Shown here one piece after another: positions 25,634 through 33,170 of a stretch of 64,000 nucleotides of DNA. The translations under genes were made by a program, and so were the position numbers. Numbering within the stretch: position 1 is the first letter of the stretch; each line of letters opens with the position of its first letter. Source of the DNA: CAMLOF01 sp041913045 (lineage in GTDB: Bacteria > Pseudomonadota > Gammaproteobacteria > Burkholderiales > Burkholderiaceae_C). The notes below the pieces were generated by a model, which was not told the DNA's origin, did not search any database, and saw only the letters and a list, made by a program, of their open reading frames with translations. The stretch spans positions 1 to 64,000 of the forward strand of contig JAYSGB010000005.1 of NCBI GenBank assembly GCA_041913045.1, written 5' to 3'.

Positions 25634-28549
25634 ATGCACAAACAACACATCACCCTCGGCTTGATTCGTCAGGCTCTGGCCCACATTCCCGCCAGCATGC
25701 CCCGCGACGAGTGGGCGCGTGTGGCCATGGCCATCAAGAGCGAATTCCCTGATGACACGGGCCGGGACCTGTTCGACGCCTGGAGTCAGACGGCCGGGGA
25801 TCACTACGACGCCAAAGCCACTCGCGACACCTGGAAGAGCGTCAAGGCCGGGGGCGGTGTGACCGTTGGCACGCTGCTGCACCTGGCCAAGAGCCACGGC
25901 TTTGAGGTGCCCAGGGCTGACCAGGCGCCAGCCAAGCCCGACCCTGAGGCCGCTGCACGCTTGGAGCGTGAACGCGCCCAGCGCCAGCAGGTCGAGCAGC
26001 AGCAAACCGAAGCCGCACAGGCCCGGGCCGCCACTGATGCACAAGCCCTTTGGGACAGCGCCAGCGACACCGGCCAAAGCCCCTACCTGGAGCGCAAGGG
26101 CGTGCAGGGCCACGGTGTGCGCTACACCCCTGAAGGCTGGCTGTTGGTGCCCTTGCGTGACGCCACCGGCAAGCTGTGGAACGTGCAGCGCATTGCCCCG
26201 GCCAAGCCTGCGGAGGGGACCGACAAGCTGTTTCTGAAGGGGGGCCGCAAGTCGGGCCTGTGGCACCTGTTGGGCACGGTGCCTGCTGGCGCTGGGGCCG
26301 TGGTGCTGGTGGCCGAAGGCTACGCCACGGCGGCCAGCCTGCACGAAGCCACGGGCCACGCCGTGGCGGTGGCCTTTGACGCGGGCAACCTGGCGAAAGT
26401 GGCTAAGGCCCTGCACAAGCAATACCCGTCTGCGCTGCTGGTGGTGTGTGGTGACGATGACCGCGACACCGAGGCACGCACCGGCACCAACCCCGGCCGC
26501 GTCAAGGCCAGCCAAGCCGCCAAGGCGGTGCAAGGGCTGGCGCTGTTCCCTGAAGGCCTGCCCGAGGGCGGCAGCGACTTCAACGACCTGCACGCCCACC
26601 ACGGTGGCACTGCCGGGCTGGAAGCCGTGCGGGCCATCGTGCAGTCTGGCATCGAGGCGCACCAGGCCGCCAGCTCGGCCCAGCAGGGCGCAAACGCGGG
26701 TGGGGCAAGGCAATCCCGCCAGCGCCAGCCAAAGAACGCGCCAGCGGGCCAGGATGGCGGCGGCGATGACTTCCCCGATTGGGATCGCTTCAGCGTCACC
26801 GATGACGGTGTGTTTTACCGTGGCGTGGACCGCGACGGCAACCCCACCAAGCCCGAATGGGTGTGCTCCCGCCTGGACGTGGAGGCCCTGACGCGGGACC
26901 AGGATGGCAGCGGCTGGGGCTACCTGCTGACCTTTGCCGACCCTATGCACAAGCCCAAGCAGTGGGCCATGCCCGCCCGCATGTTGAGCGGTGACGGCGG
27001 CGAATACCGGGGCATGTTGCTGAACATGGGCCTGCGCATTGCCACCAGTCCACGCGCCCGAAACCTGTTGACCCAGTACATCCAATCGCGCCAGCCCGAA
27101 GCGCTGGCGCTGTGCACCGACAAAACCGGGTGGCATGGCCGGGCCTTTGTGTTGCCGCATGAAACCATCGGCGGTGAGGGTGAACGCATCGTGTTCCAGA
27201 CCGACAGTGCCATGGAAAACACCTTCAGGACCAAAGGCACACCCGAACTGTGGAAAGAGCGTGTGGCCGCCCTGTGCGTGGGCAATTCCCGCCTGGTGTT
27301 TGCCGTGGCCAGCGCCTTTGCTGGGCCGCTGCTGCGCCCTGCTGGGGTCGAGTCGGGTGGCTTCCACTTTCGTGGCGACAGTTCCAGCGGCAAAACCACG
27401 GCCCTGAAGGCGGCGGCCAGCGTGTGGGGCGGCCCAAGCTACCTGCAGCGCTGGCGCACCACAGACAACGCCTTGGAAGCCATTGCCGCCCAGCACAGTG
27501 ACGGCCTGTTGATCCTGGACGAGCTGGCGCAGGTGGACCCCAAGACGGCCGGGGAATGCGCGTACATGCTGGCCAACGAACAGAGCAAGGCACGCGCCAC
27601 GCGCAACGGTGCACCACGTGCCCGGCTGGCCTGGCGGCTGCTGTTCCTGAGCGCCGGGGAACTGGGACTAGCGGACCACATGGCTGAAGGCATGAAGCGC
27701 ACCCGCACCGGCCAGGAAGTGCGCATGGCCGACATTCCCGCCGATGCTGGCGCTGGCATGGGCGCGTTTGAACAGTTGCACGGGCACGAAGGCGGGGCCG
27801 CCTTTGCCACCCACCTGACTGGCCAAGCCGCTTCCCTGCACGGTGCAGCGGGCCGCGCCTGGCTGCAATGGTTGGCAGACAACGTGGACACACTCAAGGG
27901 CCGCATACGCGAGGCCATGAACGGGCTGGCGCTTGAGCTGGTGCCCGAGGCGGCCAGTGGCCAGGTGCACCGCGTGGGTGCCCGCTTCGCCTTGGTGGGC
28001 GCTGCGGGTGAACTGGCCACGGCGGCGGGCCTGACCGGCTGGGCCAAAGGCGAAAGCGAACGGGCGTCCCGTGCCTGCTTCAATGCGTGGCTGGCGTCCC
28101 GTGGTGGTGCTGGCAATGGCGAGGTGGCATCCATGTTGCGCCAGGTGCGCCGGTTCCTGGAACTGCACGGTGAAGGCCGCTTCACCTGGTGGCACCGTGC
28201 GGCGGATGACCACAACGCCAAGACCTTGCAGCGGGCCGGGTTCCGGCGCATGGTTAACGAGCGGGGCGAACCCATCAAAAGCAATGCGGACCACCAGCGG
28301 GCCTTTGGTGAGGAAATCACCCCGTTCGATGCAGAGCGCACATCAGTGGAGTTCTTTGTACTACCTGAAACCTTCCGGGTGGAGATGTGCCAGGGCTTTG
28401 ATCCTGAAGCGGTATGCAAGGTGTTGGCAGACCACGATTGCATTGCCTGCAATGAGCCGGGCCGGTATGCCAAGAAGGTGCGGTTGCCAGGGCATGGGAT
28501 GGCCCGGTGCTATCACATCACCCCGCAAGTGTTTGAGGTGGAGTGTTGA
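25634..28549 (+). CDS. P4-type replicative primase-helicase
   Basis: 971 residues. An N-terminal PriCT-2-like domain (residues 8-85; LIRQALAHIPASMPRDEWARVAMAIK), a Gln/Ala linker, a TOPRIM-like primase region (LVAEGYATAASLHEATG...LVVCGDDDRDTEA, about 222-285) and a DUF927 superfamily 3-like helicase with Walker A GDSSSGKT (581-588) and Walker B LLILDELAQ (D629, E630). This is the architecture of satellite and plasmid primase-helicases related to P4 alpha, which initiate replication at their own origin. The frame is intact. It follows the tape measure gene by 28 bases, so the tail genes lie inside the replication operon. Confidence 0.93.
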   Translation: MHKQHITLGLIRQALAHIPASMPRDEWARVAMAIKSEFPDDTGRDLFDAWSQTAGDHYDAKATRDTWKSVKAGGGVTVGTLLHLAKSHGFEVPRADQAPAKPDPEAAARLERERAQRQQVEQQQTEAAQARAATDAQALWDSASDTGQSPYLERKGVQGHGVRYTPEGWLLVPLRDATGKLWNVQRIAPAKPAEGTDKLFLKGGRKSGLWHLLGTVPAGAGAVVLVAEGYATAASLHEATGHAVAVAFDAGNLAKVAKALHKQYPSALLVVCGDDDRDTEARTGTNPGRVKASQAAKAVQGLALFPEGLPEGGSDFNDLHAHHGGTAGLEAVRAIVQSGIEAHQAASSAQQGANAGGARQSRQRQPKNAPAGQDGGGDDFPDWDRFSVTDDGVFYRGVDRDGNPTKPEWVCSRLDVEALTRDQDGSGWGYLLTFADPMHKPKQWAMPARMLSGDGGEYRGMLLNMGLRIATSPRARNLLTQYIQSRQPEALALCTDKTGWHGRAFVLPHETIGGEGERIVFQTDSAMENTFRTKGTPELWKERVAALCVGNSRLVFAVASAFAGPLLRPAGVESGGFHFRGDSSSGKTTALKAAASVWGGPSYLQRWRTTDNALEAIAAQHSDGLLILDELAQVDPKTAGECAYMLANEQSKARATRNGAPRARLAWRLLFLSAGELGLADHMAEGMKRTRTGQEVRMADIPADAGAGMGAFEQLHGHEGGAAFATHLTGQAASLHGAAGRAWLQWLADNVDTLKGRIREAMNGLALELVPEAASGQVHRVGARFALVGAAGELATAAGLTGWAKGESERASRACFNAWLASRGGAGNGEVASMLRQVRRFLELHGEGRFTWWHRAADDHNAKTLQRAGFRRMVNERGEPIKSNADHQRAFGEEITPFDAERTSVEFFVLPETFRVEMCQGFDPEAVCKVLADHDCIACNEPGRYAKKVRLPGHGMARCYHITPQVFEVEC

Positions 28550-28640
28550 GCGGGCGGCCGAAGGGCTGCGGGGTGGGGAACTTTGCCCGCGCTTGGATTG
28601 GGGCAGCCCCAAGGGTTTGGGTGCCTATACCCCCCCTTTC

Positions 28641-28680
28641 GGGTCCTTCCGGGCATTCCACGGTGAGGGTAATTCGAGCC
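28641..28680 (+). repeat. Bipartite cos/pac-like motif, copy 1
   Basis: GGGTCCTTCC, 16 bases, then GGGTAATTCGAGCC. The same two blocks recur 17 bases apart at 29641-29681. The copies flank the small-terminase-like gene. Sites like this beside a terminase gene are candidates for packaging recognition. The surrounding 28550-28770 has no gene. Confidence 0.55.
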
Positions 28681-28770
28681 CCGAGGGCTGTGTAAGTAGC
28701 AGTAGGGGAATTAGGTCAATTTCAGCGGTGAATCTGAGTTGTTACGCTCAATTTTTGAGGATTGGTAAAC

Positions 28771-29361
28771 ATGAAGCAGTTTGAATTGGCGCAAGCATTG
28801 GGTATCAGCACGGGCATGGTTTCGCGTCTGGTAAAGCGGGGCATGCCCACTGATAGCGTTGAACGTGCCCAGCGGTGGAGAAAACGCCACCTTGAGCCGG
28901 GCCGGGTGAAGGGCAGCCGGTTCGACCCAAACGCACCTGCGACGGTGCCACAGAACGAACCGAAGTTAGGCGGTGAGGGTGTGACTGCGGCACGCGTTGA
29001 GGCTATTGCTGTGAGCCTGCTTCCCCGGGTGGAACAGGCTGGGGAGTTTTTAGAGAGGGCGGCACTACTGGAGCCGCTGCGGGCTGTGTTGCGTGCTTTG
29101 CCTGATTGTGTGGAACCCCGGATGCCGGGCGTCATGTGGGCGGCGCTGCTGGAGTATGCGGTTCTTGATGAACTGCTGCATGCCGTGCGAGGCGCCTTTA
29201 CAGACCCGGTTTCATCTGCTGGGGTGCTTGACCATTTCCATCAACACTTGCCACATGTAGAGAGGTTCCCAGAGGCGCCGATTGACTTGGCGGCAGACCG
29301 CTGGAGGGTGGCGCAGAACGACCCGGCCTTGTATGTGGAAGATGAGGCGCTGGTCGGGTGA
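28771..29361 (+). CDS. HTH protein, candidate small terminase subunit
   Basis: 196 residues. The N-terminal 50 residues (FELAQALGISTGMVSRLVKRG, then MPTDSVERAQRWRKRHLEPGR) form the winged-helix DNA-binding module found in Nu1-like small terminase subunits and related packaging proteins. The rest is helical and acidic and not recognised. The ATG at 28771 is chosen over an upstream TTG because it begins the HTH. GAGG lies about 11 bases upstream. It is flanked by two copies of a bipartite motif and ended by a strong terminator. Satellites commonly encode a small terminase to redirect packaging. A plain transcription factor is the alternative. Confidence 0.55.
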   Translation: MKQFELAQALGISTGMVSRLVKRGMPTDSVERAQRWRKRHLEPGRVKGSRFDPNAPATVPQNEPKLGGEGVTAARVEAIAVSLLPRVEQAGEFLERAALLEPLRAVLRALPDCVEPRMPGVMWAALLEYAVLDELLHAVRGAFTDPVSSAGVLDHFHQHLPHVERFPEAPIDLAADRWRVAQNDPALYVEDEALVG

Positions 29362-29378
29362 GTTTGGCGACCGCTGGA

Positions 29379-29404
29379 ATGCCCGCATTTTGCGGGCTTT
29401 TTTT
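29379..29404 (+). terminator. Terminator of the satellite's last gene
   Basis: GCCCGCA, loop TTT, TGCGGGC and seven Ts form a strong intrinsic terminator 20 bases after the terminase-like stop. Confidence 0.92.
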
Positions 29405-29487
29405 CGCCCGTGGGATGCGTCATGGCGGCTGTTGCGGCAGGGCAATTTGCCCGCAACCCTGACCTGTTGGACTTATACGAACTAACT

Positions 29488-29581
29488 TGTTCCCGTTGTT
29501 CCCGTCTGAGGTGGGAACAGTATTTTTCAATACTGATAATGGTTTAGCTGTGTTATGCACAGTGTGTTCCCGTTGTTCCCA
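29488..29581. repeat. TGTTCCC/GGGAACA repeat cluster near the right end
   Basis: TGTTCCC occurs at 29489, 29498, 29566 and 29575, mostly as TTGTTCCCGTTGTTCCC pairs, with GTGGGAACAGT inverted at 29511-29521. The same core is clustered at 19136-19231. The intervening DNA is AT-rich. A second replication site (P4 has ori and crr) is the leading idea. The region 29405-29951 contains no gene. Confidence 0.6.
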
Positions 29582-29640
29582 TTAAAAAAGTGTCTGAGCC
29601 GAAAGAAGGTTGCGTTATGGGGTGGACCGCCCCCTGTCAT

Positions 29641-29681
29641 GGGTCCTTCCAGGACCATGCGCTATGCGGGTAATTCGAGCC
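29641..29681 (+). repeat. Bipartite cos/pac-like motif, copy 2
   Basis: GGGTCCTTCC, 17 bases, then GGGTAATTCGAGCC: identical blocks to copy 1, starting exactly 1000 bases later. It lies in non-coding DNA after the terminase-like gene. Confidence 0.55.
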
Positions 29682-29743
29682 GCCCTGTCGCGCTGTTCTG
29701 CGGGGTCCCTAAGGGGGTTAAGTTAAGACCGGGCTGGCGGGGA

Positions 29744-29847
29744 GGGGGCAACCTGTTGCCCTGGTGCCCCCAATGGCTGGGGGCATCTTTGAGAATGTGC
29801 CCCCAATTTTGGAGTTGATGCCCCCAAATGTGCCCCCTTGTGCCCCC
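29744..29847. repeat. Right-end TGCCCCC integrase-arm-like array
   Basis: TGCCCCC at 29765, 29798, 29819, 29831 and 29841, with inverted units at 29744 (GGGGGCA) and 29778 (TGGGGGCA). The pair at 29819-29837 is identical over 19 bases to the left-end pair. The array ends about 105 bases before the tRNA 3' end, like an attachment-site arm. Confidence 0.7.
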
Positions 29848-29951
29848 GGATTCAGGCATACTTAAGCGAACGTTTACGGACGCTGCCCGTTGAATCCTAG
29901 AGGGAGAGAAAGAAAAAGCCGGACGGTTGCGGACCTATCCGGCTTCAAGTG

Positions 29952-30036
29952 TGGTGCGCGGGACGGGACTCGAACCCGTACGCCTTGCGGCGGCGGATTT
30001 TAAGTCCGCTACGTCTACCTGTTCCGTCACCCGCGC
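29952..30036 (-). tRNA. tRNA-Leu (UAA)
   Basis: 85 bases with CCA encoded. The acceptor stem GCGCGGG/CCCGCGC pairs perfectly, the anticodon loop CTTAAAA gives UAA, a long variable arm is present as in class II tRNAs, and the T-loop is GGTTCGAGTCCC. A TACAAT -10 (30056-30051, minus strand) lies 15 bases before the 5' end. The integrated element abuts its 3' end, the usual target of P4-type integrases. Confidence 0.97.
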
Positions 30037-30144
30037 AGCCCAGGGCTGGCATTGTACCGATCCACGCCGGGCGGCAGGAACTACAATCACAACCTGTCGA
30101 GAAGGGCAGGACCGCGCCTGCAGCGCACACCCGAAAGCAACACC

Positions 30145-30771
30145 ATGAGCCACTTCACCCCGCCTTTTGAGATCCACGTCCACGGTGACGTCCGTTTGCG
30201 CGACGATGTGGACTACGCCCAGATCCAGGAGGCTCTCAAGCCTCTGTGGCAATACACGGGCGCCCGCTCTCTGGTGGACGCAGCTCCCAGCGCCTACGAG
30301 GACGAACCCGGCATCCGCTTCGATCCCAAGGAACACCTGCTGCAACTGTGCTGGACCGTCGAAGGCGACGAGGACTTCCGCCTGGCGGTTGACGAGGCCT
30401 GCATGAGCCTGAACGACATTGCTGCAGCCGGTGCGCCCATCGAGGTCTCCTTCTACGACCTGGAGTTCGACGAGGAAGACGCCTCGCCCGATACCGAGGC
30501 CCGCGACGATTTCGTCATGTGCTTCGTCGGTCCTACGCCTGCGGCCATCATGCAGGTGCAGCGCGACATGCTGGTGCAGGACGTCGTGCACCTGATGGAG
30601 CGCCACTTCGACGCTTCCGAGCTGGGTGAGGTGGTTGTGGCCATCGACCGTCTCTTCACCAATCGCTTTGATGCGCTTGTCAACTCCATGCAACTCGGGC
30701 GCCCCCCAAGGGGTGGTTCCGGCCCGGCAGGTGGCCACGGCGGCCCGCGCAAGCCCCGTCATCTGCACTGA
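30145..30771 (+). CDS. Conserved hypothetical acidic protein
   Basis: 208 residues, function not recognised. It is acidic in the middle (DLEFDEEDASPDTEARDDF), has no signal peptide or membrane segment, and ends in a Gly/Pro-rich tail (RPPRGGSGPAGGHGGPRK) that is probably disordered. The ATG at 30145 begins MSHFTPPFEIHVHGDV; no strong Shine-Dalgarno is present, but a TACAAT at 30082-30087 could be a -10. It lies between tRNA-Leu and the convergent fumarase gene and is terminated by a shared bidirectional hairpin. It belongs to the chromosome, not the element. Confidence 0.75.
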   Translation: MSHFTPPFEIHVHGDVRLRDDVDYAQIQEALKPLWQYTGARSLVDAAPSAYEDEPGIRFDPKEHLLQLCWTVEGDEDFRLAVDEACMSLNDIAAAGAPIEVSFYDLEFDEEDASPDTEARDDFVMCFVGPTPAAIMQVQRDMLVQDVVHLMERHFDASELGEVVVAIDRLFTNRFDALVNSMQLGRPPRGGSGPAGGHGGPRKPRHLH

Positions 30772-30786
30772 CCCCCATCAATAAAC

Positions 30787-30818
30787 AAAAAGCCCCTGGC
30801 ATCCACCAGGGGCTTTTT
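30787..30818. terminator. Bidirectional terminator
   Basis: AAAAAGCCCCTGG, loop CATCCA, CCAGGGGCTTTTT: a 13-bp perfect stem with A and T runs serving the hypothetical gene and convergent fumA. Confidence 0.93.
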
Positions 30819-30858
30819 GCTGCAGTGCCCCAGCGGGGAGGGGCGCTCCTCTTCTGGC

Positions 30859-32409
30859 TCAGTCAGCCGTCACGGCAATGCCCTTGAACTCGCCGCTGGC
30901 AATGCGCTTGCCCCACTCGGCAGGGCCGCTCTCGTGCACGTTGTTGCCGGTGGAGTCCACGGCCACGGTCACGGGCATGTCCTGCACGTCGAATTCGTAG
31001 ATGGCTTCCATGCCCAGGTCCTCAAACCCCACCACCTTGGCGGCCTTGATGGCCTTGGCCACCAGGTAGGCGGAGCCGCCCACGGCCATCAGGTAGGCGC
31101 TTTGGTTGTCCTTGATGGCCTCGATCGCCACCGGCCCGCGCTCGGACTTGCCGATCATGGAAATGAGGCCGGTCTTCTCCAGCATCATGCGGGTGAACTT
31201 GTCCATGCGGGTGGCGGTGGTCGGGCCGGCCGGGCCCACCACTTCGTCGCGCACCGGGTCCACCGGGCCCACGTAGTAGATCACGCGGTTGGTGAAGTCC
31301 ACCGGCAGCTTCTCGCCCTTGGCCAGCATGTCGGCAATGCGTTTGTGCGCGGCATCGCGCCCGGTCAACATCTTGCCGTTGAGCAGCAGCTTCTGCCCCA
31401 CCTTCCAGCTGGCAACCTCTTCCTTGGTCAGCGTGTCCAGGTTCACGCGGGTGGCACTCTTGGTGTCGGCGGTCCAGGTCACGGCAGGCCAGTCTTCCAG
31501 CTTGGGCGGCTCCAGCGTGGCCGGGCCCGTGCCATCCAGGTGAAAGTGCACGTGGCGGGTGGCCGCGCAGTTCGGGATCATGGCCACGGGTAGCGATGCC
31601 GCGTGCGTCGGGTAGTCCATGATCTTCACGTCCACCACGGTGGTCAGGCCGCCCAGGCCCTGCGCGCCAATGCCCAGGGCGTTCACCTTTTCGTACAGTT
31701 CCAGGCGCAGTGCCTCCACGCGGCTCAGCGCGGCGCCAGACTTCTTCTTGTCGATCAGTTCATGGATGTCCACGGGCGCCATCAGCGACTCCTTGGCCAG
31801 CAGCAGCGCCTTCTCGGGCGTGCCACCGATGCCGATGCCCAGGATGCCTGGCGGGCACCAGCCTGCGCCCATGGTCGGCACAGTCTTCAGCACCCAGTCC
31901 ACGATGGAGTCCGACGGGTTGAGCGCGTAGAACTTCGACTTGTTTTCCGAGCCGCCGCCCTTGGCCGCGCAGATCACCTCCACGTGGTCGCCGGGGACGA
32001 TTTCGTAATGCACTACCGCAGGGGTGTTGTCCTTGGTGTTCTTGCGGGTGCCTGCCGGGTCGGCCAGCACCGAAGCGCGCAGCGGGTTGTCCGGGTTCAG
32101 GTAGGCGCGACGCACGCCTTCGTTGATCATGTCCTGCACGCTCATGGTGGCGTCGGGCCAGGTCACGTTCATGCCCACTTTCAGGAACACCACGGCAATG
32201 CCCGTGTCCTGGCAGATCGGGCGGTGGCCTTCGGCCGCCATGCGGGAGTTGGTCAGGATCTGCGCGATCGCGTCCTTGGCGGCAGGACTTTGCTCACGCT
32301 CGTAGGCCTCGCCCAGCGCCTTGATGTAGTCGAGCGGGTGGTAGAAGCTGATGTACTGAAACGCGTCGGCGATGGAATGGATCAGGTCTTCCTGTTTGAT
32401 GGCGGTCAT
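30859..32409 (-). CDS. fumA: Class I fumarate hydratase
   Basis: 516 residues. An oxygen-labile [4Fe-4S] enzyme of the TCA cycle converting fumarate and malate. Cluster ligands fall in ICQDTGI (C66), GWCPPGILG and PNCAATRH, the standard spacing. The alpha-like domain is followed by the beta-like domain (VRDEVVGPAGPTTATRMDKF) in one chain, as in FumA/FumB. The ATG at 32409 gives the family N-terminus. The UPF0114 gene precedes it by 34 bases on the same strand, so they probably share a transcript. Confidence 0.95.
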   Translation of the reverse strand: MTAIKQEDLIHSIADAFQYISFYHPLDYIKALGEAYEREQSPAAKDAIAQILTNSRMAAEGHRPICQDTGIAVVFLKVGMNVTWPDATMSVQDMINEGVRRAYLNPDNPLRASVLADPAGTRKNTKDNTPAVVHYEIVPGDHVEVICAAKGGGSENKSKFYALNPSDSIVDWVLKTVPTMGAGWCPPGILGIGIGGTPEKALLLAKESLMAPVDIHELIDKKKSGAALSRVEALRLELYEKVNALGIGAQGLGGLTTVVDVKIMDYPTHAASLPVAMIPNCAATRHVHFHLDGTGPATLEPPKLEDWPAVTWTADTKSATRVNLDTLTKEEVASWKVGQKLLLNGKMLTGRDAAHKRIADMLAKGEKLPVDFTNRVIYYVGPVDPVRDEVVGPAGPTTATRMDKFTRMMLEKTGLISMIGKSERGPVAIEAIKDNQSAYLMAVGGSAYLVAKAIKAAKVVGFEDLGMEAIYEFDVQDMPVTVAVDSTGNNVHESGPAEWGKRIASGEFKGIAVTAD

Positions 32410-32443
32410 GGTGGGAGTCTTTCTCTACGTGATGTGCCGGAAA

Positions 32444-33034
32444 TCAGTGTTCGTCGCCGCCAGTCTGGTGCAACAGCTTGTCCGTGAAGGCAATGGCCAT
32501 GGCGCTGAGCAGGAAGGCGATGTGGATGAGCGTCTGCCACATCAGCACCTTGTCGGTGTAGTTGGCGGCATTGATGAAAGTCTTGAGCAGGTGGATGGAG
32601 CTGATGCCGATGATGGCCGTGGCCAGTTTCACCTTCAGCACGCTGGCGTTCACGTGGCTCAGCCATTCGGGCTGGTCGGGGTGGCCCTCCAGGTTCATGC
32701 GGCTCACGAACGTTTCGTAGCCGCCAACGATCACCATGATCAGCAGGTTCGAGATCATCACCACGTCGATCAGGGCCAGCACCACCAGCATGATGATGGT
32801 CTCGTTGAGCGAGGTGATCTGCACGCTGGTGTTGTAACCTATGCTGGTGACCAGTGCCGCCAGGGCCTGCTGGTTGCCAAACGCCGCCTCAATCAGGTGA
32901 ACCAGTTCCACCCAGAAGTGATAGACGTAGATGCCTTGTGCAGCGATGAGGCCGATGTACAGGGGCAATTGCAGCCAGCGGCTGGCAAAGATGAGTTTGG
33001 GTAGGGGCGCGATGGGGCGGTTGATGTTGGCCAT
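32444..33034 (-). CDS. UPF0114/YqhA-type inner membrane protein
   Basis: 196 residues, with four likely transmembrane segments (around LQLPLYIGLIAAQGIYVYHF, IIMLVVLALIDVVMISNLLIM, VKLATAIIGISSIHLLKTFI and LMWQTLIHIAFLLSAMAIAF). It matches the YqhA/TIGR00645 family, whose role is unknown. The start ANINRPIAPLPKLIFASRWLQ fits the family N-terminus and gives normal length; the frame is open 33 codons upstream. It lies upstream of fumA in the same direction and divergent from acs (136-base gap). Confidence 0.88.
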   Translation of the reverse strand: MANINRPIAPLPKLIFASRWLQLPLYIGLIAAQGIYVYHFWVELVHLIEAAFGNQQALAALVTSIGYNTSVQITSLNETIIMLVVLALIDVVMISNLLIMVIVGGYETFVSRMNLEGHPDQPEWLSHVNASVLKVKLATAIIGISSIHLLKTFINAANYTDKVLMWQTLIHIAFLLSAMAIAFTDKLLHQTGGDEH

Positions 33035-33170
33035 GAAGAAAGCATGCTTTGAGAAGGCCCGGCAATTGTAGGGCGAGTGCTTTACAGTGTCTGACGATTG
33101 GTGTAAGAGCCTCGTAAGAGCCCTTGCGCACATTTCATGCCGTTCAATGTCTGTACCAGAGGAGACCTAC

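Larger units (their letters stand above)
17788..29971. mobile_element. P4-like integrated satellite element with tape measure gene
   Basis: About 12.2 kb between a chromosomal gene and the 3' end of tRNA-Leu. In order: integrase, HTH/excisionase-like gene, unknown gene, leader region with repeated and complementary sequences, small gene, RadC-like gene, alpA, two small genes, tail assembly chaperone, tape measure protein, P4-type primase-helicase, small-terminase-like gene. Integrase-arm-like TGCCCCC repeats occur at both ends (17844-17862 and 29744-29847), sharing a 19-base perfect repeat. Nothing encodes capsid, portal, large terminase, baseplate or lysis. All genes point the same way and several are coupled by ATGA/GTGA overlaps. 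Exact ends are inferred. Confidence 0.85.

Noticed and set aside
25616..27496. A 626-codon minus-strand frame opposite the primase gene
   Set aside because: Antisense shadow of the primase-helicase; no recognisable domain.
29488..29847. A CRISPR array, suggested by short regularly recurring motifs
   Set aside because: The repeats are 7-9 bases with irregular spacing and inverted copies, there are no spacers of constant length, and no cas genes are nearby.
17777..30049. Similar AGCCCAGG(G)GCTGG strings at both sides of the element as attachment sites
   Set aside because: The string is a self-complementary hairpin common in GC-rich DNA, and the right copy lies on the 5' side of the tRNA, outside the expected boundary.
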